Positions 1 to 10,370 of a stretch of DNA of 64,000 nucleotides are shown here, piece after piece. The stretch's first letter is position 1, and each line of letters opens with the position of its first letter. Location of the stretch: assembly GCA_023055505.1 (NCBI GenBank), contig JALIRH010000063.1, forward strand, positions 1,877,501-1,941,500, read 5' to 3'. The position numbers were made by a program, and so were the translations under genes. Origin of the DNA: Callipepla californica brunnescens. Lineage: Eukaryota > Chordata > Aves > Galliformes > Odontophoridae. The notes below the pieces were generated by a model. It worked only from the letters and a program-made list of their open reading frames with translations. It had not been told where the DNA came from and ran no database searches.

Positions 1-1003
1 GTAGATAAATGAGTTGGTGGGATGGCCATGGCCGGAGGGGTTGTGGTCAGTGGCCTATGCCCAGGTGGAGGCTGGTGACAAGTAGTGGCCGGCAGGGACA
101 GCTGTTCTTCAACATCTTTAACAATGACATAGTGGGGTTGAGTGCACTCTCAGCTTGTTTGCTGATGACACCAAGATGAGTGGTTCAGTTGACAACAGAA
201 GGAAGGGACACCATCCAGGGGGACCTGGACATGCTTGAGAAGAGGTTCTGTGTGAACCTAATGAGGTTCAACCAATGGAAAGATGCTGCACTTGGGTCAG
301 AGCAATCCCAGGCATGAGTATAGACTGAGATAAGAACTCCTTGAGAGCAGCCCTATGGAAAGGACTGGGGAGTCCTTATGGACTAAAAGCTCTGCATGAG
401 GCAGCAGTGTGCTCCTGCAGCCCAGAAGGCCAATTGCATGGCAAGCTGCATCAACAGAGGGGAGGCAATGGGCAGGGAGGGGATTGTCCTCTGCTCTGCC
501 CCTGTGAAGCCCCACATGGAGCACTGCATCCAGGCCTGGATCCCCCAGAACAAGAGAGACATGGAGCTGGTGGAACAGGACCAGAGGAGGACACAAAGAT
601 GCTCAGCAGGCTGGAGATCCTCTCCTATGGGGACAGGTTGAGGGAGCTGGGGGAGCTGAGCATGGAGAAGAGAAGGGTCCGGGGAGACCTCACTGCAGCC
701 TTCTTGTACTTGAAGGGAGTTCAGAAGCAGGAGGGAGTGTGACCTTTATTGTAGTCTGATAGTAAAAGGACAACTACATGAGGGGAGACTGAGGTGAGAC
801 GTTAGGGATAATTCTTTACTCAGAGGGCAGAGAGGCACTGGTACTGGTGTCCAGAGCTGTGGGTGCACATCCCTGGAGGTGCCCCAGGCCATGGAGGGGC
901 ACTGGGCAGCCTGAGCTGGGGGGCAGCCAGCCCATGGCATTAGTGGATCTGGTGGACTTTAGGGTTCCTTCCAACCCAACCTCTCCATGACTCAGTGATT
1001 CAG
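1..1003 (+). mobile_element. CR1 LINE fragment, 3' half (crosses the left edge)
   Basis: This is a 5'-truncated CR1 in plus orientation. It includes part of the reverse transcriptase: the catalytic FADD motif is readable at 158-169 (FADDTKMSG-like). A C-terminal segment near 600-740 reads [19 protein letters not shown]. The 3' end (about 840-1003) has the familiar CR1 stretch with CCCATCCCTGGAGG-like sequence and a TCC(A)ACCC run. Frameshifts and stops break the reading frame, so it is not active. It lies antisense to CACNA2D2 within intron 2. Confidence 0.92.
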
Positions 1004-4000
1004 ATCTGCTCTGTGCAGGAAGGCTCCAGATCTGAGCTGGGCCTCACACACGGGGGAGCACTGGACGCCTGCTGTTCCAGCAGAAAGTTAATCACGGACA
1101 GGAATTAATCCCTCCTGACAGCATGTTGCCAATTTCTGATTTCATCCCCATTTGCTTGCAGCTTACCATCAGGGAAACAGGCGGCTCGCAGCATGGCCAG
1201 CCCGCCGTGTGCTCCCCTCGGTGTGCCAGACCTGGCTCCCCAGCACCCAGAGCCCCGTGGCCCCCCATGTCCCATGCTTCTGAACAGTAGGCATGAAGAG
1301 AAGGACCATGCCCAGCCAGCAGCTCCTCACCAGGGTGGCACGAGGCAGGGGAATGAGAGCCCAACGCTGCCATCCTTTCCCAGAGGGACACTGCCAGAAG
1401 AGCGAAGTGGCATTTGCAAATCAGAAGCATTTCCCTTCCCTGCTCCCTGCTCCTTTGCCCAGAATGTTAATTAGTGTTGCACTAAACAGCGGCAGCAAAA
1501 GCTGAAAGCCTGACTGCTTTAAAGGAAACCTGGCTCTGAGTTTTTTCAGGCGACATTTAAACTAAAACAGGAGACATCTGACGACTGTGCAGCAGGTGCT
1601 CGTAATGCCACCTTGTAGCTTCGTTCCCAAGGCTAGGGAGTGAGCCCTAAAAAAGAAACCAGCACCTCCAGGGCCGTGTGGTTCTGCCTCCTGCTACACA
1701 GTGAGGTCAGGTTCTGCTCCCAGCGTGGCACTGGAGCACGGCCCCGCTGCTGACACAACACAGGAGCTCGGTGGGCTCAGAGCAGGACACTGTGCTGCCA
1801 GCTGTGGTTTAAGTAGTAGCATCAGCTTTGCTTTTGCATGAGAACTAAAACCCAGATGGTCATAGAAACCACATCCACCTCTGCGTGTTCAGATGATCGA
1901 TACACATCTTAAAGCATCACCGAATTCGAACCACAGCAATCATGGGAGGAAACGCGCTTCAGGATTCACGTCCCCAGCCAGCAGCTCCTGTCAGGGATGC
2001 ACTCCCAGCAGGGCAGCCTGCAGCTGCAGCACTGTGCCCAGGCATCGCTGCAACGATGCTCCGTGAGCACCCGGACAGACAGACAGATGCTGTGCCATCA
2101 GCTTCAGCGGGATGAAACGCCAACTCTGAAATGCCTCGCCCTGTCTGGACAGCAGAGTGCTCTGCTCTCCTTCTGCCCCACTCCTCCAGACCCACCAGCA
2201 GGCCGGGGAATCCCACAAGTAGGTGCTTCTGTGCAAGGCTTGCTCAGTAGGATGTGACTGACTCTTGTTGCCAAGAATTAAGTGCTCTCAAAAGAGATGT
2301 CCATTTTTAATGCCTTTTTTTTCCTCATTAATGAGTTAGACCAAGCGAACACCAAGCAGTTCCCAGATGAGACCGATTGTCAAGCAGATGATGATTCTAT
2401 CAACAGATTTCTCCCATTTTTCTTTTATGTTCAACATGGAAAAAATAGAAGAAAAGCAAAACCCAAGCAACCAGAAATGCCTTCTCCTCCTTGAAAAAGC
2501 ACAGTGCGATCTCTCCAGGAGATCCCTTTCCCAGCCATATTAGCTATTACTGCCTCTGCATGGCTTCTAGTTATGTGTGCATTGGAAGAGAAAGGGGAAA
2601 AAATGCCCAAGTTATCAAAACTCCTTTATTTCAACCTCGAGATGCTTCTGAGGTTTTCGAATTAAATGACTGGCAGACCATTCAGTGACCGACAGCATCA
2701 TCTCCAAGGGCAAGTCACAACACAGGTGAGCAACGCTGCACACCTGCAGACAAACAGGGGAGCTTGCTTCCAGTACTCAGCACTTCTTTTAAGTAAGGCA
2801 ATGCTTTCATTTTGCTCCTCTCCCCTCACCTCCCTAGCAGCCCACTGCTGCCTTTATCCCACAGGCCATGCCCAAGCCATGGGTGCTGCTTTTCTGACAC
2901 TGCAGGAATCACACTCTGCGTCTCGGCTTGCTTCAAGGCTCCCTCACCTGCAGCCTGGAAACGCCAAGCTCTGTGGCTCCCATCATCTGGAAATACCCTT
3001 TCAGCCCTTCCCACCCAAAGTCTCCCTTCTGGGCTCTCCAGCAGAGCTTCAGACAGGCACACAGAGGTTCTGCGTCATGCAGGCAGGGGGACAGAGCAGG
3101 GGAAGTGGGGCAATGATCTCAGGAAGGCAGTACAGGCTGCAGGGCTGGAGCAGGCAGCTGCTGGGGCTGAGCCGCCAAGCTTCACGTGGCAGATGGTCAA
3201 GGCGCTGAGATTTGCAGGTAATCTAATAATCAAGGAGTCATATCAGCGAGCTATAAACCGCGGGGCCGCCGGGGGCTGGCATGCTTCCTTCATTCCTGCA
3301 GAAGTCATCGGACAGCACAAAGCAAGGGCACAGAGCGCCGAGCTCCCAGCTCCCTTCGGAGCGGGCTGAGAGCACGGCTACGCCGTAAGCCTGCTCCATC
3401 CACATAAACAACCCCATAAAAACTGCCAGCTGCAAATAAAGCGCATCATACCGAGCACGTTACACCAGCTCCAATCCCTCACAGCGGCACGGTCAGCTTC
3501 TGTCACTGCACCAGGCACCAGCGGGGAGGAGGAGATGGGGGAAAAGCAGGGCAAAAACCAGAGCACCCGTTTCTGAGAGCGGAGGAATGCCAGCCCTCAC
3601 TCACTGCAGCCGCCAACAACAAAAATCCCTGTTCTGATATATTTTTTTTATTAACTGTCACAAAATGATGTAATGCATATAGTGTAATTACGCTTAAGTG
3701 CTTTCCATGTTAAATGTCATTTCAGTTATCACTTTTTAAATGCAATTTTTATTGAGTGCACAATAATAATTTAGCAAGTAAACAGGCAAGTTACAAGAAA
3801 AGAGTGGAAGTGCAGGGGGAGGTGGGAGAGCCTCCAGTGTGACAATGAAATGCACTGGGGTACATGGAGCTGTTACTTCTGAAAGCCTGGAAAGAATTAT
3901 AAAAAAGTCATAAATTACAAGGTTGCAAAATGCAATAAATTACAGCCTCTACAAAAGGCAGATAATGGAAATGAGAAAGGATAGCGGGAAGTGGGAGGAA

Positions 4001-4407
4001 TCTACATAATTTGTCACCACTGACCCCAGACATCTGCACAGCCTGCACTGCAAAGAGCACTGAAATATTTGGGTATTTCAGAGGCCTCACAAACAACGGA
4101 TCCTGGGGCCAGCATGGGGTCAGCTTTAGGGACTATACCATCCACCAACAAACAGAGAAGCCTTCCCAGAGGGAGACATGTTCCCTGAGCCAAGTGTTGG
4201 GGGAACCAGAGCAGGGCAGTGACAGCCCCAGGCCTTGCCAAACTGAAGCCAAGGCAATGGGAATAGGGTATGAGGGTGTTTTCCATGACTCTGTCCCCTC
4301 TATCTTCTACGCTGTTCCCTGTGCAGCTCACATTGGTGTCCTGATGGACACCAATGTGAGCACAAGCCAGCACCACACCCCGATGCAGAAAATGATGCAT
4401 CAGGCAA
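1004..4407. other. Intron 2 segment without gene
   Basis: Mixed-composition intronic DNA. A moderately GC-rich stretch (about 3240-3300) is followed by an AT-rich block (about 3630-3790) with runs of A/T and homeodomain-like TAATTA/TTAATT cores. The segment 1460-1600 is also AT-rich with clustered TTAATTAG and TTTAAA motifs. I see no coding exon. The perfect hairpin at 4326-4361 lies at its end. Confidence 0.6.
4326..4361. repeat. Perfect 16-bp inverted repeat with 4-nt loop
   Basis: GCTCACATTGGTGTCC (4326-4341), loop TGAT, then the exact reverse complement GGACACCAATGTGAGC (4346-4361). Pairing stops at the next bases on both sides. It could form a DNA cruciform or a stable RNA hairpin. The stem is too short and the loop too tight for a typical pre-miRNA, and no T-run follows as in a bacterial terminator. 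Confidence 0.95.
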
Positions 4408-4830
4408 AGCACTGTCAGCAGGTTGAGGTGATCCTGCCCTCTGCTCAGCACTGGTGAGGCCACAGCAGGAGAGCTGGGCCCAGTCCTGGTCTCCCCAGTG
4501 CCAGGGAGACATGGACAGAGCAGAGAAGCCCAGAGAAGGGCCATCAAAGGGGTGAAGGCACTGGAGCATCTCTCCGGGGAGGAGAGGCTTAGGGAGCCAG
4601 GACTGCTCAGCATGGAGCTCTGCATCCATAAAGATCTGCAGGGAAGGGCAGAGAGCATGGGGCCAAGCACCCTTAGTGCTGCCAGGGACAGGAGGAGGCA
4701 GCGGGCACAGCCCTCTGAACATCAGCAGACACTTCTGGGCTGTGCTGGGACCCAGTGCTGGGACCCAGTGCTGGGACCCAGTGCTGGCACAGGTTGCCCT
4801 CAGAGGCCGTGCCAATGCCAGGCACTGGGA
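4408..4830 (+). mobile_element. CR1 LINE fragment, diverged
   Basis: Phrases such as TCAGCACTGGTGAGGCC, GACATGGACAGAGC and CTGGAGCATCTCTCC match the CR1 reverse-transcriptase C-terminal region in plus orientation. They continue into the 3' region with GGCACAGGTTGCCC. A 13-bp tandem repeat has expanded inside it. Reading frames are broken. Boundaries are approximate. Confidence 0.8.
4744..4794. repeat. 13-bp minisatellite (about 3.7 copies)
   Basis: The unit GCTGGGACCCAGT repeats exactly three times (4744-4756, 4757-4769, 4770-4782), followed by a partial diverged copy. It sits inside the CR1 fragment at the place where that family has a CACTGGCACAGG stretch, so it probably grew from CR1 sequence. 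Confidence 0.9.
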
Positions 4831-5261
4831 GGCTCTGCGATGTGGGAGTTGATACAGTTGGGGTTCAGGGTTTTGAAAACAAAAGCGCTGACAGATATTA
4901 GGAGCCATCAGAGTGCAACTGGCAAACACGATGATGGCAGCCAAGTTCTGGGAGTGGAGATGAGCAGGATCTTAATCTCTGGAAAATTAAGTCAGAAGAA
5001 AATGGAATAGGCGCAGCTTTTGGCTGACACGGAGCAGCTTCCTTTCAGCAGCACGCGTGCCATGTTTGCTTGATTTAAACTTTTCAGGATGGAGAAATAC
5101 GGATGAGAAGGGCACAGGACTGAGGTAGGAGTGAGCAGGAGGCGGCTTGAGGTCGCTGTGGAATCATTTGTAGTGCTAACACCAGCAAAGAGCCCCAGTG
5201 ATGGGAGCCAAGGAAATCCACAGGTGACTCTTTCACTCCCTGGGGACTGTGTTTTGGATGC

Positions 5262-5312
5262 AGACAGTCTCTTGAGGTCCCTTCCAACCCCTGCGACTCT
5301 GCAATCCTGCAC
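5262..5312 (+). mobile_element. CR1 3'-tail remnant
   Basis: TCTTGAGGTCCCTTCCAACC followed by ACTCTGCAATCCTG resembles the last 50 bp of a CR1 in plus orientation. Short and diverged. Confidence 0.6.
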
Positions 5313-7362
5313 TGCGGCACAGAGCTCCCCACACCCCCTGGCCCTGCTGCCAGCAAGTGGCACAGGGTGGCCCTGAGCAAATCATTGCTGTGAGGACAAG
5401 TGGAGCAGAGTCAGTTCATGTCAGCGAGATGCCCGGAGGCAATGCCAACAATCCTGCAGGCAGCCCCTGTGTTGACACTGCTGGCCACGATGTCAGGGTG
5501 CTCCTCAACTCTGTCCCCAGTGCCTTTCTCCTCCTGCTCTCTGCCTCCATGGCACAAGGACCTTCCTCTGTGCAAGGTTAAGACTGCTGGAAAGATTTGC
5601 TCTGTAACCCACAGCGTGCCCCGTAACCCTAAGCCTGGCCCCTACCTCCTGGCCCTGACCATGACTCTTCCACAGTGTTATCCCAGTTTGCAAATGAGGC
5701 TGTTCTGGGTCTTGCACACCTGGTACTACAAACTCCTACCAGCCACCACTCAGAGCTGCTGAATTCCTCCGCCCTGTTTCCTTCCTGCATGTGCCCAGCT
5801 CTCCCCGAAGCATGAAGAACACAACTCTCTCAGAGCTCCTGATTTTGGGAGGCAGGGAGTGATGGCCCCAAGGCAACCAGGACAAGAAGCAGGTGAGTTA
5901 GAGTCGAAGCAAACAAGGAATGTGCCTCTCCAGGACGGGCAGCCCCCAGCAGCAGCTGTCACCCCCCATGTCTCAGAAATGAGTACAGGTTAGAGCTGCT
6001 AAGCCTTGTCATCAGAGTGAGCAGGAATCAGTCATGTGCCATTCGAGCCCTTGAAATAATCCTATCTAATCAAACAGACCCAGAGAATGCAGCATCTAAC
6101 GGGCCATAAAACACTGGAGGCTTATTCCCCTCGTAAATACTGAGCTGACACCACAATGGAACGGCCCCTGGAGCTCATCCTTCCTCCTCTCCCATCCTTC
6201 CACATGAACGCTCAGCTACTGACAGCTCCTGATGACTGGGACTCGGATGCGCTCCCTGGGTGCCTAATCGGGGCTGCATTGACAGGACCATGCAGCAGGT
6301 CCACAAAGCAGGGCCGTGCAGCAGGTCTGTACAGCAGGTTTGTACAGCAGGTCTGTGCCACCATCCTGTGCCTGTGGAGTTCAGCTTTGCGAGACAAATG
6401 GGGGAAAACCTGAGTCTGCCACGGTTTGAGTTCTCATTTCATCTCCACGGTCACAGATATGGTCTGTCCTCCTTTTCAGCTCTTTTTTTTCAGGATGAGG
6501 CCCTGCAACAGTGCAGTCTAGCAGCAGCTCCTGATGCTTGAGGCAGCTGGAAATGCAAACCTTCACTCCAGTAGCTGTCGTCCACCTGGGAACTCTTGCT
6601 TCCATGCATCCTCAGTTCCTTGAGTTAAGCGGAACTCAGGAGGAACTTAGTTCCACAAGTTGGTGGAATGGAGTATGGGATGAGGCCAAAACACCCTATG
6701 GAGCTCAGACCTTGCTCCCTGCACAACTGCTTTTGCCATCTCCAAGTCCCCAGGAGCCCACCATGCCGAGCCACTCCCATGCAGAAAGCTCTTGGGGCTA
6801 AAGGAACAGCCATGTGCCTGCTGGTGCTGCAGTGCCCACTGTTCCCAGTGCCACCAGCTGCAGGAGCCTTCTGCTGCATCCCTTCCTATGCCCAGACAGG
6901 GTGAGGAGATGGGAACGGCAAAGCCAGGGGGGAAAACAGAATGACAATGCAATGCATAATCTGTACATTTCACCATTTGGCAGAGGGGATTTTTTAATCA
7001 TTTAATAGTTTTAATCCTTTATCGGATGCTCATCTGAGAGGATTTCGCTGCACGTACAAGATTTGGTACGAATTCATTTGCAGTAAATACTTTCGTTTAG
7101 GAAGTTCATTTCTTGCCTGGGCATCGAGTGGAGCAAGCTGGCTGCTGCTTGGCAGAGCTGGCAAGCCCCTGCTGGAACTCCTCTGCGCTCAACTTCAGCA
7201 TCCTCCCAGCCCCTATCTCCTGCTGGAGACAAATGGCACAGCTTCCAGCAGCCTCCGTTCACTCCCCCTGTGCTCGAGCCATAAAGCATCCTGGCTGATG
7301 CACACCATCCTGCCCTGCTGAGAGCAGCGGGTCTGCAGTGGGAGGCTGCAATATTTGGTTGC
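5313..7362. other. Intron 2 segment without gene
   Basis: Unremarkable intronic DNA of mixed composition. The only structures I note are the 13-bp tandem repeat at 6316-6354 and an AT-rich stretch near 6960-7110. No exon or RNA gene recognised. Confidence 0.55.
6316..6354. repeat. 13-bp minisatellite (3 copies)
   Basis: GTGCAGCAGGTCT, GTACAGCAGGTTT and GTACAGCAGGTCT follow one another at 6316, 6329 and 6342. A related GCAGCAGGTCC lies just upstream (about 6291-6302). The unit contains an AGCAGGT core, which on this strand resembles an acceptor/donor-like CAG|GT but lacks splice context. Confidence 0.85.
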
Positions 7363-7376
7363 ATCTGCAAGAGATG

Positions 7377-7454
7377 CAAGGATGCATCATCAGGATGGTT
7401 GGACTAGATGATCTTGTAGGTCCTTTCCAACCTAATGAATCTATGAATCTATGA
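7377..7454 (+). mobile_element. Short CR1 3' end with flanking 14-bp direct repeats
   Basis: GGTTGGACTAGATGATCTTG, TAGGTCCTTTCCAACC and tandem ATGAATCT units form the classic CR1 3' terminus in plus orientation. It is flanked by ATCTGCAAGAGATG (7363-7376) and ATCTGCAAGGGATG (7455-7468), 13 of 14 identical, which look like target-site duplications. Confidence 0.85.
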
Positions 7455-7468
7455 ATCTGCAAGGGATG

Positions 7469-9101
7469 TGGCAGAGGCATGGGTGGCTCTGCCAGAAGCA
7501 CCACCTGAGCTGCCCCTTTTGCCCACAGCACGCACCCTGTACAGGAAGGGCAGGATTAACACAGAAAAAAGCCTTGCCCAAGCCAGGAGTCTGTCTGCAT
7601 GGCCAAACAGCATTGGGTGCGCTGCAGCAAGCTGAGCTTAGCAGAATGGCATCAAAACAAAGCCTCAGAGGGTGGGATACCTCCATGAGAACCACAAAGG
7701 ATTCCTGTGGGAGGTGCACCTGGCTGCCCTACCTCCTCCAAAGGAAACTCAAAGGTGGAACTCAGAGGTGGGACTGCCTTTCCCTACAGCAGCAGCAGCA
7801 GCAATGCCTGCCAAGCAGCAGCTGTCCCACACAGTGGGCAGGAGCTGGCCTGGAGGGCAGCTGAGACGCAGGGCTCATGCAGTAAGGCAGCACCAGCACA
7901 CACCAGCAGCTGTAAATCTGCTTTCCCAAAGACAAACGACCGCAACTAAAGTGTCCGCTCTGATCCATGAAATCTGCTGTGAAAGGAACTGCCCAGTAAC
8001 AACCATGTTCACTGCAGCCCAGTGCCCGAGAGCAAACCATGCTGCTGAAATCTCCAATTCCCACTCATCTTGGGAAGGAAATGGGAATACATACCAGAGT
8101 GATTTTACAGCATTCTCAGGCTCTTTAAATTTACAAGTGGCCAGAAGATACCATCTGCATTACAGAGTGATGTGCTCTGCACACTCCAAGTTCTCCAGCT
8201 CTCTCTGAGATGGATGAAGGACACAGCCAGAGCCTGCTGTAGGGCACAAGTTCCTTGTTTGGTTTGGTTTTTTTTCTCCTGTCTCAACACCTTTTATCAC
8301 TCGAGCACCTTGGCCACAAAGGGGGACAAGGGGTAGAGGAGCTTCAGAAAACCCACAGATGCCTGCATGTGGCTGCAGAGAGGAAGCTTTAACCCAAAGC
8401 ACAGCAGTGCTGGTAACTGGATTTACACTGAGTGAGCTCCTCTGTCTCCAGGACACTTCAGAGGCAGTTCCAGCTGCCATCAGCTTTTCAGACACGTGTC
8501 AGAGCTGCTCTTTGTCCCCACAGTACACAGCTCCTGCAAGCAGAGCGTGGGGCAGTGTGCAGCTCCTGGGCAGGCTGCAGACCTACACGAGCATAACTAA
8601 GTCATGAAAGTATGGCACTCAGTTCAAGCCATAGTTAATTCAAACAAGCCTACCAGTCAAACAAGCCCACCAGTTTTGACAGCTCAGTTTGAAGGCTCGG
8701 GTGCTTGAAATGCAAAATGCAACATAATCCATTACCCTGGGTCTGCAGAGGATTCTATCTTGGTTTTGTAGTTTATTCAACAAATCCAACAGACTGATCC
8801 TATCCTACTCCCCGTGCCTTAAGGACAATCCAAGAATCTATTTACTTTCCTCTTCCCACATGGATGAGAGCAGTGATAGGTGCTTTGGGAGTGAATGCCC
8901 ACTAACGTGCATTCATTCAGCCTGGCTGAGTGCTGCCTGGGTGCAGCCACACTCCCTGCCCTGCATACTTACATACCATGAGTAACATTTTCAGGCATAA
9001 GTGGGCAAAAGAAGAGATTCCTGGAGGTTCACTGCCTTCTGCACCTCACTTTGGCCCATTGCAAAGCCCTGGCTTTGCTGGTGCAACCCAGCTCTGGCAA
9101 T
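7469..9101. other. Intron 2 segment without gene
   Basis: Intronic DNA. A CAG run (about 7790-7804) is the only simple repeat. Nothing that looks like an exon or RNA gene. Confidence 0.55.
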
Positions 9102-10370
9102 TACAGAATCACAGAATTGTAGGGCTGGAAGGGACCTCTAGAGATTATTGAGTCCAGCCCCCCTGCCAAAGCAGCTCCCTAGCTCAGGTTGCACAGGTAG
9201 GTGTCCAGGTGGGTCTTGAACGTCTCCACAGAAGGAGACTCCACCACCTCTGTGTGCAGCCTGTGCCAGTGCTCCGTCACTGCACTGCAAAGAAGTTCTC
9301 ATGCACATTTGTGCAGAACTTCCTATGTGCATCAGTTTGTGGCCACTTCCCCTCGTCCTATCACCACACACTGCTGAGAAGAGTTCGGCCTCATCCCTTT
9401 GCCTCCAGCTCCTTAGATATTTATAGACGTGGATCAGATCCCCTCTGAGTTTTCTTTTCTCAAGCCTGAACAGCCCCAGGTCTCTCAGTCTCTCCTCATA
9501 AGCAAGGTGTTCCACGTCCTTTGTCATCTCTGTAGCCCTCCGCTGGACTCTTTTGAGGAGATTCCAGTCTTTTTGTACCGGGGAGCCCAGAACTGGACAC
9601 AGTACTCCAAGTGAGGCCTCACTAGGGCAGAGTAGAGGGGGAGGATCACCTCTTTGACCTGCTGGCCATGCTCTTTTTAATGCACCCCAGGATCCCATTG
9701 ACCTTCTTGGCCACCAGGGCGCCCAGGTCCCTCTCCTCAGAGCTCCTCTCCAGCAGCTCACCTTCCAACCTGTACTGCAGCATGCAGTTATTCCTCCCTA
9801 GGTGCAAGACTCTGCACTTGCTTTTATTAAACCTCATCTGGTTTCTTTCTGCCCAACTGTGCAGCCTGTCCAGATCTCGCTGAATGGCAGTGCAGCCTTC
9901 CAGTCTGTCAGCCATTCCTCCCAGCTTTGTACCATCAGCAAACTTGCTGAGGGTGGACTCTATCCCCTCATCGAGGTTCTTGGTGAAGACGTTAAACAGG
10001 ACCGGACCCAGCATGGACCCCTGAAGAATGTCAGTAAGTATAGGCCTACAGCCAGACTCTGTGCCACCGATCACAACCTTCTGAGCTCTGCCAGTCAGCC
10101 AGTTCTCAACCCACTTCACTGTCCACTCACCTATTCCACACTTCCTCAGCTTTGTTATAAGAGTGCAGTGGGAGACAGTGTCTTGCTTACTGCTCTCTCC
10201 GCATCTACCCAGCCAGTAATGACATACAGAAGCCCACCAGGTTGGTTGAGCACAACCTCCCCCTGGTGAATCCACACTGACAACTGCTGATAACCCTCTT
10301 CTCTTCCAATTGCCTGGAGATGGCATCCAGAACAAACTGTTCCATCACCTTTCCAGGGAATTGCAAGGGG
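9102..10370 (-). mobile_element. CR1 LINE fragment, 1.27 kb
   Basis: This 5'-truncated CR1 is in minus orientation, with its 3' end at about 9102 (ACAGAATCACAGAATTGTAG on the plus strand). The minus strand encodes a long part of the reverse transcriptase: GSMLGPVLFNVF, then SKFADGTKLGG, RDLDRLHSWAERNQMRFNKS and VLHLGRNNCMLQYRLEGELL, then the RLRDLGLFRLEKRKLRGDLI segment near the C terminus. The catalytic FADD motif is changed to FADG, and the frame shifts several times, so it is inactive. It lies in the same orientation as CACNA2D2. Confidence 0.95.

Noticed and set aside
3250..3260. TATAAA next to a GC-rich patch as an alternative promoter
   Set aside because: A single motif on the wrong strand for CACNA2D2, with no downstream exon or CpG island.
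4326..4361. Hairpin as a microRNA precursor
   Set aside because: A 16-bp stem with a 4-nt loop and unpaired flanks is too short for Drosha/Dicer processing.
9646..10335. Reverse-transcriptase-like 229-codon minus frame as a host gene
   Set aside because: It is a CR1 remnant with the FADD motif changed to FADG, frameshifts at both ends, and a CR1 3' terminus downstream.
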